51,804 nucleotides of DNA from Lacunisphaera sp. (lineage in GTDB: Bacteria > Verrucomicrobiota > Verrucomicrobiia > Opitutales > Opitutaceae): the NCBI GenBank assembly GCA_029945445.1, contig JAQSCO010000049.1, positions 1 to 51,804 of the forward strand. The letters are read 5' to 3'. The notes below the pieces were generated by a model. That model was not told the DNA's origin. It ran no database searches and was given only the letters and a program-made list of their open reading frames with translations. The position numbers and the translations under genes are program-made. How positions within the stretch are numbered: position 1 is the stretch's first letter; each line of letters starts with the position of its first letter. Shown one piece after another: positions 41,233 through 48,855 of the stretch.

Positions 41233-42654
41233 TTATTGCGTCGCCGCCCGGCCGGCGTTTACGCGACCGGCGCCGTAAGCATCGTCGTTGCCCGGTTTGC
41301 CCAGATCGTCGGCGGAAGCCCGCAGCGCTGCCTCGACGGCCGCAGGTTTCATCTTGCCGCCGCTGCGGCCGATGATGATGGCCGCCACGCCGCTCGCGTG
41401 CGGCGCCGCCATGCTGGTGCCGGCGGCCCAGGAATACCGGTTGCTGTTGCCCACGCGATTGCTGGGGGCGAAGACCATGTCGAACACCCAAGTCGGGCGG
41501 AGGATGCCGGCCACGACGCTGTTGTCGCTTCCCGGGTAGATGAAGTCGCCGCCCGGCGCGGCGAAACTGATGCGGGACTGGCCGTAGTTGGAATAGCTGG
41601 CGAGGTTGTCCAGCGGGGTGCCGGCCGGGTTATGCGCCCAGCCCACGGGACCGGTGGCGGAAATGCTGAGGACGTGCGCGCAGTCGGCGGGCACGACGAG
41701 GTAGCTGCCGTCGTGGTCGCGGTCGATGGCGGAGTTGCCGGCGGAGACGATGACCGTGATGCCGTTCTGGTAAGCATAGGTGGTGGCCCGGCTCAGCGCG
41801 TTCACGAGGGCGGTGATCTCGTTGGCGCCGACCTTGACGTCGTCGCTCGGATCGGCCGGCGTGCCGTTGTCGTCGATGAAGCCGGTGCGGGGAAACTCGG
41901 CCCCGAGGCTCATGTTGACGACATCGGCGTTGATCGCGGCGGCGTAGACCAGGCCGGAGATGATCCCGCCAAACGAGCCGCTGCCGGTGACGGCGGACAG
42001 GACCTTGACGGCGACAATCTCGGCGTGCGGAGCGACGCCGACCGTGCCGACGCCGTTGGCGGCCGCGGCGATGATGCCCGCCACGTGCGTGCCGTGGTTG
42101 AAGCCGGTGCCCGTGAAATTATAGGGCTCGCCCGGGACAAACGACGTGCACAGCGCGGTGTTCACATTGGCGGCGAGATCGAGGTGGGTGGCCGCGATAC
42201 CGCTGTCGAGCACGGCGACCCGGACCCCCGCGCCGGTCTGGCCGGCCTGCCAGGCTCCGGCCGCATTAATGGCGTCCAGGCCCCACTGCAGCTGCGCAAA
42301 ACCATCGGTGAAGACGGTCGTGTGGGAATCGGGCTGCACCTCCGCCGAGTCGATGGACGCGGACTCGACGCTCACGGGCATCTGGGGCTTCCATTGCACA
42401 TCGGGGAGCACGGCGTCGAGGCCCGTGATTTTCCCGGCGCTGGCCTGGAACTGGCCCGACGAGGATTCCACCAGGGCGATGCCGACCTGCGGCAGTGAGC
42501 GGGTGACGGTGCCGCCCGCCGCGGTGACGGCGGCCTCGATTTTGGCGGGGAGTTTGTTGCCATTGCCGACGAGCAGATAACTGCGGGCGTGGACTTGCGA
42601 AACGGCGAGCAGGGCCGTGGCGAGGATCAGGGGGGGCAAGATGCGGGATCTCAT
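41233..42654 (-). CDS. Secreted S8 subtilisin-like serine protease
   Basis: A 473-residue exported subtilase. Signal peptide (LPPLILATALLAVSQVHA), an I9-like propeptide of about 90 residues (YLLVGNGNKLPAKIEAAV), then the catalytic triad: Asp in RVAVLDSGIAATHLD near 145, His in NHGTHVAGIIAAA near 188 and Ser in WAAGTSMAAPHASGVA near 420. The Asn oxyanion residue is in ITVIVSAGNSAIDRD. It would be self-processed and act outside the cytoplasm. An in-frame ATG 60 codons upstream lacks a signal peptide, so the start is MRSRILPPLI. A terminator follows. It stands alone between repeats. Confidence 0.92.
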   Translation of the reverse strand: MRSRILPPLILATALLAVSQVHARSYLLVGNGNKLPAKIEAAVTAAGGTVTRSLPQVGIALVESSSGQFQASAGKITGLDAVLPDVQWKPQMPVSVESASIDSAEVQPDSHTTVFTDGFAQLQWGLDAINAAGAWQAGQTGAGVRVAVLDSGIAATHLDLAANVNTALCTSFVPGEPYNFTGTGFNHGTHVAGIIAAAANGVGTVGVAPHAEIVAVKVLSAVTGSGSFGGIISGLVYAAAINADVVNMSLGAEFPRTGFIDDNGTPADPSDDVKVGANEITALVNALSRATTYAYQNGITVIVSAGNSAIDRDHDGSYLVVPADCAHVLSISATGPVGWAHNPAGTPLDNLASYSNYGQSRISFAAPGGDFIYPGSDNSVVAGILRPTWVFDMVFAPSNRVGNSNRYSWAAGTSMAAPHASGVAAIIIGRSGGKMKPAAVEAALRASADDLGKPGNDDAYGAGRVNAGRAATQ

Positions 42655-42751
42655 GTTCGTGATGCCTGACTGCTTTGTTGTTGTGTTGCCGCGCAACGGG
42701 AGCGGACGGGAATCCGCCCTGATTTTTGCGGAGGTATGAGCGTGATAAAAT

Positions 42752-42766
42752 TTTGCCGGCGGCAAA
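42752..42766. promoter_or_regulatory. Perfect palindrome upstream of the subtilase gene
   Basis: TTTGCCG-G-CGGCAAA is a perfect 7-1-7 palindrome about 100 bases upstream of the protease start, in the only AT-rich stretch of the spacer. It could be a dimeric repressor site. The rest of the 439-base spacer (42655-43093) holds no gene, only this site and heptamer copy 4. Confidence 0.4.
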
Positions 42767-42942
42767 CTATCAAGGCATAAATCTCGCGGAGGGGAAACAA
42801 CCCGGTTGAACGGCAAAAAAACTCCCACCGGCACCGTCTTCCTGCAAGTATTTGGCCCTTGGGCGCGGCGAGAAAAAGTTGCGCCCGCTGCCGCTCAAAC
42901 CGGGCTGACGGAGTGCCAGCCGGCCCGGTGGGATTTCCGCCC

Positions 42943-43019
42943 CGTTCATTTTCAATGTTCATTGTTCATCGGGCCTCCGCAATGGCCAATGGACGATGAA
43001 CATTGGACAATGAACCATC
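42943..43019 (+). repeat. GTTCATT heptamer inverted repeat, copy 4
   Basis: Left arm CGTTCATTTTCAATGTTCAT, hinge GGGCCTCCGCA, right arm ATGGCCAATGGACGATGAAC followed by ATTGGACAATGAACCAT. It lies 75 bases upstream of the adenylate cyclase gene, among divergently oriented genes. Confidence 0.88.
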
Positions 43020-43093
43020 GGTAGGCCCGCGCCTCCGCCCAATCAGGGGTTGCACCCTTCCGGCCGCCGCCGCATCTTGCTGCCGCCTTCGCC

Positions 43094-45196
43094 GTGGATC
43101 CAGAAACACCTGCCTCACCCGGCAACTCCGGCCCGCCGTCCGCCCCGCCCGGCCAGCGGCGTCTCTCGGTCATCATGTTCACCGACATGGTGGGCTACAG
43201 CGCCCTCACCCAGCGCGACGAGCGGCTGGCCCTGCAGCTGCTCGAGGAACACCGCCGGCTCGTCCGCCCGCTCCTCGCGCAGCACGGCGGCCGCGAGATC
43301 AAGACCATCGGCGACGCCTTCCTCGTGGAGTTTGCCAGCGCGCTCGCCGCCGCCACCTGCGCCATCGCCATCCAGACGGCCCTGCACGAGCACAACCGCA
43401 CCGCCGCGCCCGATCACTGCGTGCTGCTGCGCATCGGCCTGCACGCCGGCGACGTCATCTATCAGGAGAACGACGTGCTGGGCGACGGCGTGAACATCGC
43501 GGCGCGCATCGAGCCGCTCGCCGACGCCGGCGGCATCTGCGTTTCCGAGGACGTCGCCCGGCAGATCCAGAACAAGGCCGGCCATGCCCTCGTCCGCCTC
43601 GGCGCGGGCGACCTGAAGAACATCTCGATGCCCGTGGACATCTACCGCGTCATCCTTCCGTGGTCGGAGCAGCACCGGCCGCTCACCGATCGCCTGAGGT
43701 TTTATCTCCGCCGCCGGGCCGTCCGCCGCACGCTGGCCGCGGCCGTCGTCACGCTCGCCCTGGTCGGGGTCTTTTGGTTCCGGCGGCCCGCCGGCGCGGC
43801 GCCCGCGCCCATCAACCGCCTGGCCGTGCTGCCGTTGGTCAACTTCAGCGGCGACCCGCACGACGAGTATTTCGCGGACGGCATGACCGAGGAGCTCATC
43901 TCGTCCCTCACCACGATCCGCGAACTCAACGTCATCGCCCGCACCTCCATCACCAAGTTCAAGGGCACCCGCCTCGACATCGCGGAGATCGGCCGCGCCC
44001 TCAATGTCGGCACCGTGCTCGAGGGCACCATCCGCGTGATCGGCGAGGAAGCCCGCATCAACGTCAGCCTGGTGACCGTCGCGACCCAGCAGACCATCTG
44101 GACCAAGGAATACACCGGCATGATCAAGAACGTCTTCGCCGTGCAGTCCGCCATCGCCCAGAGCGTGACGGACGCCTTGAAGGTGCAGCTGCTCGCCGGC
44201 GAGCGCGATCTCCTCGAGCATCGCGCCGTCGGCAACAGCGAGGCCTACCGCCAGTATCTGCTCGGGCGCTCCCACCTCAACCAGCGGACCGGCGACGAGG
44301 TCCTCAAGGCCATCGATAGTTTCACGCGCTCCATCGGGCAGGATGCGACGTTCGCCCTCGCCTACGCCGGGCTGGCGGAAAGCTACACCTTCGCCGGCAG
44401 CGGCGGCTACGGCTCCCTGCCCCGCGCCGAGGCCAACGAGCGGGCCCGGGCGGCGGCCGGCCGGGCCATCGCGCTCGACGACTCGCTCGCCGAGGCCCAC
44501 GCCGCGCTGGGCTACGTGAAGTTCCGCATCGACTGGGACTGGCCCGGGGCCGAGGCCGAGTTCAAGCGTGCCCTCGCCCTCAAGCCCGGTTATGCCCGCG
44601 CGCACGAGCAGTATGGGCTCTTCCTCGCCATCCAGCGGCGGCTCGACGAGGCGCTGGGGGAGATGCAACTCGCCCGCCAGCTCGACCCGCTGTCCGCCAG
44701 CGTGAACAACGGCGTCGGGCGCATCTTCCACTTCCAGCGCAAATACGACGAGGCGCTCGCCCAGTTTCGGAAAACCCTCGAGATCGAGCCCCGCTACGCC
44801 GAGGCGTATTTCAGCATGGGGCTGACCTACCAGGCGGCGCACCGGTATGACGAGGCCACCGCGGCGTTGCAGCAGGCCATCGAACTCTCCGGCCGCCGGC
44901 CGGTGATCGTCGCCATGCTCGGCCTGACCCAGGCACTGGCGGGCCGGAAGGACGCGGCACGCAAAACCTACACCGAGATGGTCGAGTTGTCCAAGACGAC
45001 GGCCGGCATGAACTACTATCTCGCCATCATCCTGCTCGGACTCGGCGAAACCGATGAGGGGTTCAAACTCCTTGAGCAGGCCGGCGACGAGCACGACGGC
45101 GTCATGATCTACCTGCCCGTCGATCCCGTGACGGCCCAGTTCTCCAAAGATCCGCGCTTCACCGCGCTCGTAAAGAAACTGGGGTTGGAGCGCTGA
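43094..45196 (+). CDS. Class III adenylate cyclase with TPR repeats
   Basis: A 700-residue signalling protein. Residues ~22-190 are a class III cyclase domain: metal Asp in IMFTDMVGYSALT, adenine-binding Lys plus second metal Asp in KTIGDAFLVEF, and adenine Asp plus transition-state Asn/Arg in LGDGVNIAARIE. All residues needed for cAMP synthesis appear present. A membrane helix follows (LAAAVVTLALVGVFWF near 222), then a TolB-like domain (AVLPLVNFSGDPHDEYFADG near 245) and about eight TPR units to the end. The nucleotide domain is cytoplasmic and the TPR part should lie outside the inner membrane. The start is a GTG; the first in-frame ATG would cut into the catalytic domain. Confidence 0.9.
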   Translation: MDPETPASPGNSGPPSAPPGQRRLSVIMFTDMVGYSALTQRDERLALQLLEEHRRLVRPLLAQHGGREIKTIGDAFLVEFASALAAATCAIAIQTALHEHNRTAAPDHCVLLRIGLHAGDVIYQENDVLGDGVNIAARIEPLADAGGICVSEDVARQIQNKAGHALVRLGAGDLKNISMPVDIYRVILPWSEQHRPLTDRLRFYLRRRAVRRTLAAAVVTLALVGVFWFRRPAGAAPAPINRLAVLPLVNFSGDPHDEYFADGMTEELISSLTTIRELNVIARTSITKFKGTRLDIAEIGRALNVGTVLEGTIRVIGEEARINVSLVTVATQQTIWTKEYTGMIKNVFAVQSAIAQSVTDALKVQLLAGERDLLEHRAVGNSEAYRQYLLGRSHLNQRTGDEVLKAIDSFTRSIGQDATFALAYAGLAESYTFAGSGGYGSLPRAEANERARAAAGRAIALDDSLAEAHAALGYVKFRIDWDWPGAEAEFKRALALKPGYARAHEQYGLFLAIQRRLDEALGEMQLARQLDPLSASVNNGVGRIFHFQRKYDEALAQFRKTLEIEPRYAEAYFSMGLTYQAAHRYDEATAALQQAIELSGRRPVIVAMLGLTQALAGRKDAARKTYTEMVELSKTTAGMNYYLAIILLGLGETDEGFKLLEQAGDEHDGVMIYLPVDPVTAQFSKDPRFTALVKKLGLER

Positions 45197-45212
45197 CGCG
45201 CGCCGGCGCGCT

Positions 45213-45300
45213 CATTGTTCATTTTTCAATGTTCATTGTTCATTGGCCATCGGGGTCCGAATATGGCCAATGGACGATGAACACCGGACAATGAACAATA
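45213..45300 (+). repeat. GTTCATT heptamer inverted repeat, copy 5 (clearest)
   Basis: This copy shows the design best: five heptamers TTGTTCA, TTTTTCA, ATGTTCA, TTGTTCA, TTGGCCA, a 14-base hinge TCGGGGTCCGAATA, then TGGCCAA, TGGACGA, TGAACAC, CGGACAA, TGAACAA. It lies between the convergent cyclase and DUF1353 genes. Confidence 0.92.
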
Positions 45301-45319
45301 GGTTCGGCCCCTCACGCCT

Positions 45320-45730
45320 CTAGCCTCCCCAATGCGAGCCGCCGAAGTTCTTGACGGCTTGGTAGACGGACTCGCGGATGATGCTGCCGGCGCCGCAGAA
45401 TTCCATCGCCTCGCGCAGCACGCCGTCGGCCTGCACGCGTTTATACTTCGTGCCGTCGGGCAGCGTGCCCTTGCAGGTATAGAGAAAGTCATGGACGACC
45501 GACGGCCACGCGATGATGGGATCCTCCGGGTCGAGCAACTGCCAGACGGGCCGCGGGATGCTGGCAAAGTCGGTGACGAGCCCGGCCGGCACCGTGATGG
45601 TGAGGCCGAGTTTGTCGGATTGGTAGGAAAAGTCCTGCGTCAGCTGATACAGCTGCACGTCAGAACCAGCGGCCTTGACCTCGGCCGCGGAAAAAGACCG
45701 CAAAAATAACTGGGACGTGAATTTGCTCAT
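45320..45730 (-). CDS. DUF1353 phage-type protein
   Basis: A 136-residue protein matching DUF1353, a family found mostly in phages. Typical blocks are VPAGLVTDFASIPRPVWQLL near residue 55 and AWPSVVHDFLYTCKGTLPD near 78. Its function is not known. It is not next to other phage genes here, being boxed in by two heptamer repeats, so it may be a domesticated remnant; the frame is intact. The start gives MSKFTSQLFL; a more upstream ATG falls inside a repeat and lacks similarity. Confidence 0.8.
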   Translation of the reverse strand: MSKFTSQLFLRSFSAAEVKAAGSDVQLYQLTQDFSYQSDKLGLTITVPAGLVTDFASIPRPVWQLLDPEDPIIAWPSVVHDFLYTCKGTLPDGTKYKRVQADGVLREAMEFCGAGSIIRESVYQAVKNFGGSHWGG

Positions 45731-45831
45731 GGGGTTGCTCCTTCCGCCTGTGGCCCCAGCCGGTGGAAGGATGCTTGGACCCGAAGCCGCGGGGGTCAAA
45801 TCGGTTTCGCCGGCCGCGCCCCAGAGGGGCG

Positions 45832-45914
45832 ATTGTTCATCGTTCATTTTTCATTGGGCCCCGACGGGGGCCGAAATGGCCAATGGACGATGAACATTGG
45901 ACCATGAACCATAG
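45832..45914 (+). repeat. GTTCATT heptamer inverted repeat, copy 6
   Basis: Left arm GATTGTTCATCGTTCATTTT is shortened, hinge GGGCCCCGACGGGGGCCGAA contains its own GGCCCCG/CGGGGGCC hairpin, right arm ATGGCCAATGGACGATGAAC and on to ATTGGACCATGAACCATAGG. It sits between the divergent DUF1353 and membrane-protein genes. Confidence 0.88.
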
Positions 45915-46024
45915 GTCCCGCCCGAAACCCGGGGACCACCGGCGCCCCAGCGGGTCTACAGTGACTTGATACCCCCGCTCCCCCTCTCCGCCCGGCCCCT
46001 CCCGCCCGCGGCCGTCATCCGCCC

Positions 46025-46624
46025 ATGAACGACGCGCTGCTTTATCTCGCGGTGTTCGCGTCGGCGCTGGCGGTGGACCTGATCCCGTTCTTCGGCCCGC
46101 CGGCGTGGATGGCCATGGTCTTCTTCATGGTGAAATTCCACCTGAACCCGTGGCTCGTGCTGATCGCCGGCGTCACCGGCTCGACGCTCGGCCGCTACCT
46201 GCTCAGCCGCTTCATCCCGAAGTTCTCCGACCGGCTGATCAAGCAGCACAAGAGCGACGAGCTGAAGTTCGTCGGCGGCAAGCTCCGGCAGAAGCTCTGG
46301 CGCAGCTGGCTGTTCGTCTTCATCTATTCGCTGCTGCCGATGTCCACCACGGCGCTGTTCACGGCGGCCGGGATCGCGCGGATCTCACCGCTCGTGATCA
46401 TCCCGCCATTCTTCCTCGGCAAGATGGGCAGTGATGCCGTGATGCTCTTCACCGGCAGCTACGTCGCGGTCAACGCCAGCAGCGTGGCCCACGCCCTGTT
46501 CTCGCCGAAAAGCCTGCTGCTCACCGTGCCCGGCCTGGCGGCCATCGCAATGATGCTCTTCCTCGACTGGCGCGTCATGCTGCAGCAGCGGAAACTCGCG
46601 TTCAATTTCAAGATTTGGAAGTAG
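46025..46624 (+). CDS. Multi-pass membrane protein (DedA/SNARE-associated-like)
   Basis: A 199-residue protein with about five hydrophobic segments: LYLAVFASALAVDLIPFFG, AWMAMVFFMVKF, PWLVLIAGVTGSTLGRYLLS, SWLFVFIYSLLPMSTTALF and LLTVPGLAAIAMMLFL. The GVTGSTLGRYLLSRF and YSLLPMSTTALFTAAG stretches recall the re-entrant loops of DedA/VTT proteins, which move lipids or act in envelope integrity. I rate the family call as tentative because the classic F/Y-x-R motif is not clear. The 294-base spacer before it holds heptamer copy 6 and no gene. Confidence 0.7.
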   Translation: MNDALLYLAVFASALAVDLIPFFGPPAWMAMVFFMVKFHLNPWLVLIAGVTGSTLGRYLLSRFIPKFSDRLIKQHKSDELKFVGGKLRQKLWRSWLFVFIYSLLPMSTTALFTAAGIARISPLVIIPPFFLGKMGSDAVMLFTGSYVAVNASSVAHALFSPKSLLLTVPGLAAIAMMLFLDWRVMLQQRKLAFNFKIWK

Positions 46625-46635
46625 GCGGAGGAGAG

Positions 46636-46722
46636 ATTGTTCATCGTCCATTTTTCAATGTTCCTTGTTCAGCGGAGATCCGAAATGAGCAATGAACGAT
46701 GAACGTTGGACAATGAACCATA
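46636..46722 (+). repeat. GTTCATT heptamer inverted repeat, copy 7
   Basis: Left arm ATTGTTCATCGTCCATTTTT, hinge CGGAGATCCGAAA (itself a small CGGA-TCCG hairpin), right arm TGAGCAATGAACGATGAACG then TTGGACAATGAACCATAG. It lies between the convergent membrane-protein and unknown secreted genes. Confidence 0.88.
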
Positions 46723-46724
46723 GC

Positions 46725-46755
46725 CCGTCCTCCGTCCTCTGTCCTCTGTCCTCCG
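46725..46755 (+). repeat. Short heptamer tract CCGTCCT/CTGTCCT
   Basis: Four heptamers CCGTCCT, CCGTCCT, CTGTCCT, CTGTCCT and a partial fifth directly follow heptamer hairpin copy 7 and run up to the stop of the next gene. The repeat word differs from the hairpin family, but the period is the same. Confidence 0.75.
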
Positions 46756-46756
46756 C

Positions 46757-47299
46757 TCACTTCCCCGCCAGTTCCATCCCCTCGACCATGCCGAGCAATT
46801 GCTGGCAGGGTTGGGTCTCCTCCCCGTCGGACATGATCTGCAGCCGGGCCACGACCGTGGGGCTCAGCCGGATCAGGCCCAGGGTGATCTGCTTGTATTC
46901 GAGCGGCGCGGGCGGCTTGCCGACCAGCTTCCTGTCGGTGAGCGTGTAATAGCACCCGAAGCCGGATTGGCGGTAGAACGGTTTCACGTTGAGCTTGGTC
47001 TCCGCGTAGTCGCCGCTCTTGCGCAGCCGGGTGGCGGAGAGCTGCATCCGCTCGACCAGTTTTTCCGGGGTGGGAAAGTCATCCGGCCCGCCGGGGGCCA
47101 CGACGAGCAGGCAGGCCGCGTTGACCTTCCTGTCCTGCGGGGTGATCCGGATCCTGATGTCGCCCAGGTCCTCGCTGTGGATGTTCCAGTCCCCGACCGG
47201 ATACAGGGTCAGCTTGCCGTATTCATGCAGATCGATGGTGTCGGGCGACAACCCCGCGGTCAGGAACGAGAGGAACAAAGCCGCCAGCCATCCGCGCAT
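46757..47299 (-). CDS. Exported hypothetical protein (180 aa)
   Basis: A 180-residue protein with a likely signal peptide (MRGWLAALFLSFLTAGLSP) and a soluble, mixed alpha/beta mature part. It contains single Cys residues at distant places (AACLLVV, FGCYYTL, QPCQQLL) and no motif I recognise. Composition and codon use look like its neighbours. It lies on the minus strand, with heptamer repeats on both sides, and is not obviously part of an operon. Confidence 0.65.
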   Translation of the reverse strand: MRGWLAALFLSFLTAGLSPDTIDLHEYGKLTLYPVGDWNIHSEDLGDIRIRITPQDRKVNAACLLVVAPGGPDDFPTPEKLVERMQLSATRLRKSGDYAETKLNVKPFYRQSGFGCYYTLTDRKLVGKPPAPLEYKQITLGLIRLSPTVVARLQIMSDGEETQPCQQLLGMVEGMELAGK

Positions 47300-47383
47300 G
47301 GAGTGACGCTAGGCGATTTGTGCCGGGCGGAGCAAGCGAGGAGCTTGGCCGCGGCACCGGGAAATCGGTGCCAATTGCCGCGG

Positions 47384-47470
47384 ATTGTTCATCGTTCATT
47401 TCTCAATGTTCCTTGTTCATCGGGTTCCGCAATGGCCAATGAACGATGGCCGTTGGACGATGAACCATTG
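47384..47470 (+). repeat. GTTCATT heptamer inverted repeat, copy 8
   Basis: Left arm GATTGTTCATCGTTCATTTC, hinge CGGGTTCCGCA, right arm ATGGCCAATGAACGATGGCC then GTTGGACGATGAACCATTGG. A few CTCCAAG-type heptamers follow and run into the end of the toxin gene. Confidence 0.88.
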
Positions 47471-47493
47471 GCCGGCTCCAAGCTCCCTGCTCA

Positions 47494-47796
47494 TCAATGC
47501 TCCAAGCGTTCGCGCCACGCGGGGGCATCGCGCCGGTGATGCATGACCGCAAAGACAACCAGCCGATCGTCGTCGATCAGGTAGAGCACGCGATGCGGGA
47601 ATTTGCGGAGCAAGGCGCGCCGGGCACCGGTGGCCGCGTCCACGACCACCTGCGCGGTCGGCTGCGCTTCGATCCGGCGGAAGGTGACCCCGACCGCGCC
47701 AAGGAATGCCTCAGCCGCCCGGGCACTGCGTTGCGCATACCATGTCGCCGCCTGAATGATGTCTGCTTTGGCCTCGGGTGTAAGAACCACCCGCAT
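47494..47796 (-). CDS. RelE/ParE-family toxin
   Basis: A 100-residue protein of the RelE/ParE toxin fold: RVVLTPEAKADIIQAATWYA at the N-terminus, then ALLRKFPHRVLYLIDDDRLVVFAVMHHRRD near residues 65-90, where the Arg and His residues typical of the active site stand. The strong ending with FPHRVLYLID is typical of ParE-like members. The ATG at 47796 overlaps the antitoxin stop as ATGA, the normal antitoxin-first order. Targets (gyrase or ribosome-bound mRNA) differ within the family and cannot be decided here. Confidence 0.88.
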   Translation of the reverse strand: MRVVLTPEAKADIIQAATWYAQRSARAAEAFLGAVGVTFRRIEAQPTAQVVVDAATGARRALLRKFPHRVLYLIDDDRLVVFAVMHHRRDAPAWRERLEH

Positions 47797-48014
47797 CAAA
47801 GCCTGAGCTCTTTGCGGATTTCCGCCTCGGCTACGCTCCAGGATACCGCCGCGCCGGGATTCTGGCGGTAGGCGGCCACGCGTTCCTCGACCAAGCGTTT
47901 TTCCTCGGCCGTGAGTGGAGCTGAGGCATCAAGGTCGTCGAGCCGGGACCGGACTGCGTCCCGCTCCGCCGGGGTCAGCCGGGGCAATTGTGCGAGAATT
48001 TCCGACGGGCTCAC
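47796..48014 (-). CDS. Addiction-module antitoxin (TIGR02574-type)
   Basis: A 72-residue partner of the RelE/ParE toxin. It matches the short addiction-module component family: SPSEILAQLPRLTPAERDAV at the start and PGAAVSWSVAEAEIRKEL near the end, which follows the family's typical Trp-containing end. I chose the GTG at 48014 because it gives the normal length. An in-frame ATG 25 codons upstream lies inside heptamer copy 9 and would add residues unlike the family. No separate DNA-binding domain is visible. Confidence 0.82.
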   Translation of the reverse strand: MSPSEILAQLPRLTPAERDAVRSRLDDLDASAPLTAEEKRLVEERVAAYRQNPGAAVSWSVAEAEIRKELRL

Positions 48015-48079
48015 GGCGTGGAATCTAGCGCAACCACCCGTGCCGGCAAGCCCCGGTTTTGGCGGGGAGAGGGATATCC

Positions 48080-48169
48080 CATCGTTCATTTTTCATTTTC
48101 CAATGTTCATTGTTCATCGGGGTTCCGAAATGGCCAGTGAACGATGAACGTTGGACAATGAACAATTGG
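48080..48169 (+). repeat. GTTCATT heptamer inverted repeat, copy 9
   Basis: Left arm CATCGTTCATTTTTCATTTT then CCAATGTTCATTGTTCATCG, hinge GGGTTCCGAAA, right arm TGGCCAGTGAACGATGAACG and on to TTGGACAATGAACAATTGG. It stands about 65 bases upstream of the antitoxin start. The 391-base spacer 48015-48405 has no intact gene: this copy, a 10-mer tandem repeat and a gene fragment fill it. Confidence 0.9.
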
Positions 48170-48180
48170 CCGGTTAACCG

Positions 48181-48215
48181 CTAATGGACGCTAATGGACG
48201 CTAATGGACGCTAAT
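48181..48215 (+). repeat. Tandem 10-mer CTAATGGACG, 3.5 copies
   Basis: CTAATGGACG occurs three times without error, followed by CTAAT. It lies between heptamer copy 9 and the duplicated gene fragment. The unit holds TGGAC, a word also common in the heptamer hairpins. Confidence 0.9.
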
Positions 48216-48240
48216 TGTCGGACGCAGGGGAGAACACAAA

Positions 48241-48364
48241 GCACCCAAGGAGCGAAGCGGACCAGTCAGGTCGGGTAACTTATCTTGTCCTTGGCATCTA
48301 TGTTGATCACGCCGCGCCCGACCAGATCGGTGATGACCTTCTCGAGCTCTGCCGGGCTGAGCTT
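48241..48364 (-). pseudogene. Duplicated 3' fragment of the PIN/NYN gene (left direct repeat)
   Basis: A 124-base copy of 49571-49694 with two differences that I can see. On the minus strand it encodes the last ~32 residues of the PIN/NYN protein (KLSPAELEKVITDLVGRG, then DKISYPT and a TGA stop) without any start. It is a direct repeat 1330 bases left of the intact copy, and the HEPN and MNT genes lie between the two. Confidence 0.92.
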
Positions 48365-48405
48365 AACCGAGGGCGAAGAGTCCGTGCTGCCAGGTCATGT
48401 AAGAA

Positions 48406-48855
48406 TCATTTTTTCCAAGGGGAGAGCTTGGGATGCTTGCCTCCGAGCCACGCCACAACGACCTCGCGCAGCTCCACTGCGAAATCGCGCAGCTCTTTCG
48501 CCTCCTTGGCGCTCACCCGGCCGGCGGCATCATATTCGAGTCCGTTGCGCTTGGCGCGACAGGCGTCGAGATAGTCGGCGTCGTCTTGGCGTTCCTTGCC
48601 CATGACCAGGGGCAGGGCGGAGATCGTGCGGTGATGGGCGTTGAGCTTGTCCGGCTTCCAGCCTTCCGCAAGGAGCACGATGGCACAGAGCTGGAGCGCC
48701 GCGTTGTAGGCGATGTTGAACTGACCGTCAGGTGACAGGTTGCGTTTCGAATCCTCCAGGTCGCGGTCGACGACGCCGAAGATCTTCACGAGCTGGTCGC
48801 GGGTCGGCGTCTGGGCCTTCAGCCAGCCAGATTTAGCCCAGACGTCCAAGCTCAT
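48406..48855 (-). CDS. HEPN-like protein paired with nucleotidyltransferase
   Basis: A 149-residue helical protein. Its place directly after and overlapping a minimal nucleotidyltransferase gene, its size and the segment YLDACRAKRNGLEYDAAG near residue 105 point to a HEPN-domain protein of the HEPN/MNT toxin-antitoxin class. The usual HEPN active site is R-x4-6-H; here the expected His seems replaced by Tyr (RNGLEY), as in some HEPN subfamilies, so RNase activity is doubtful. I use the ATG at 48855 with GAAGGG nine bases before it; a GTG at 48864 is possible. It overlaps the MNT gene by 23 bases. Confidence 0.7.
   Translation of the reverse strand: MSLDVWAKSGWLKAQTPTRDQLVKIFGVVDRDLEDSKRNLSPDGQFNIAYNAALQLCAIVLLAEGWKPDKLNAHHRTISALPLVMGKERQDDADYLDACRAKRNGLEYDAAGRVSAKEAKELRDFAVELREVVVAWLGGKHPKLSPWKK

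Noticed and set aside
48015..48089. Longer antitoxin starting at the ATG at 48089
   Set aside because: That start lies inside a heptamer repeat and adds 25 residues unlike the family; GTG at 48014 gives the normal length.
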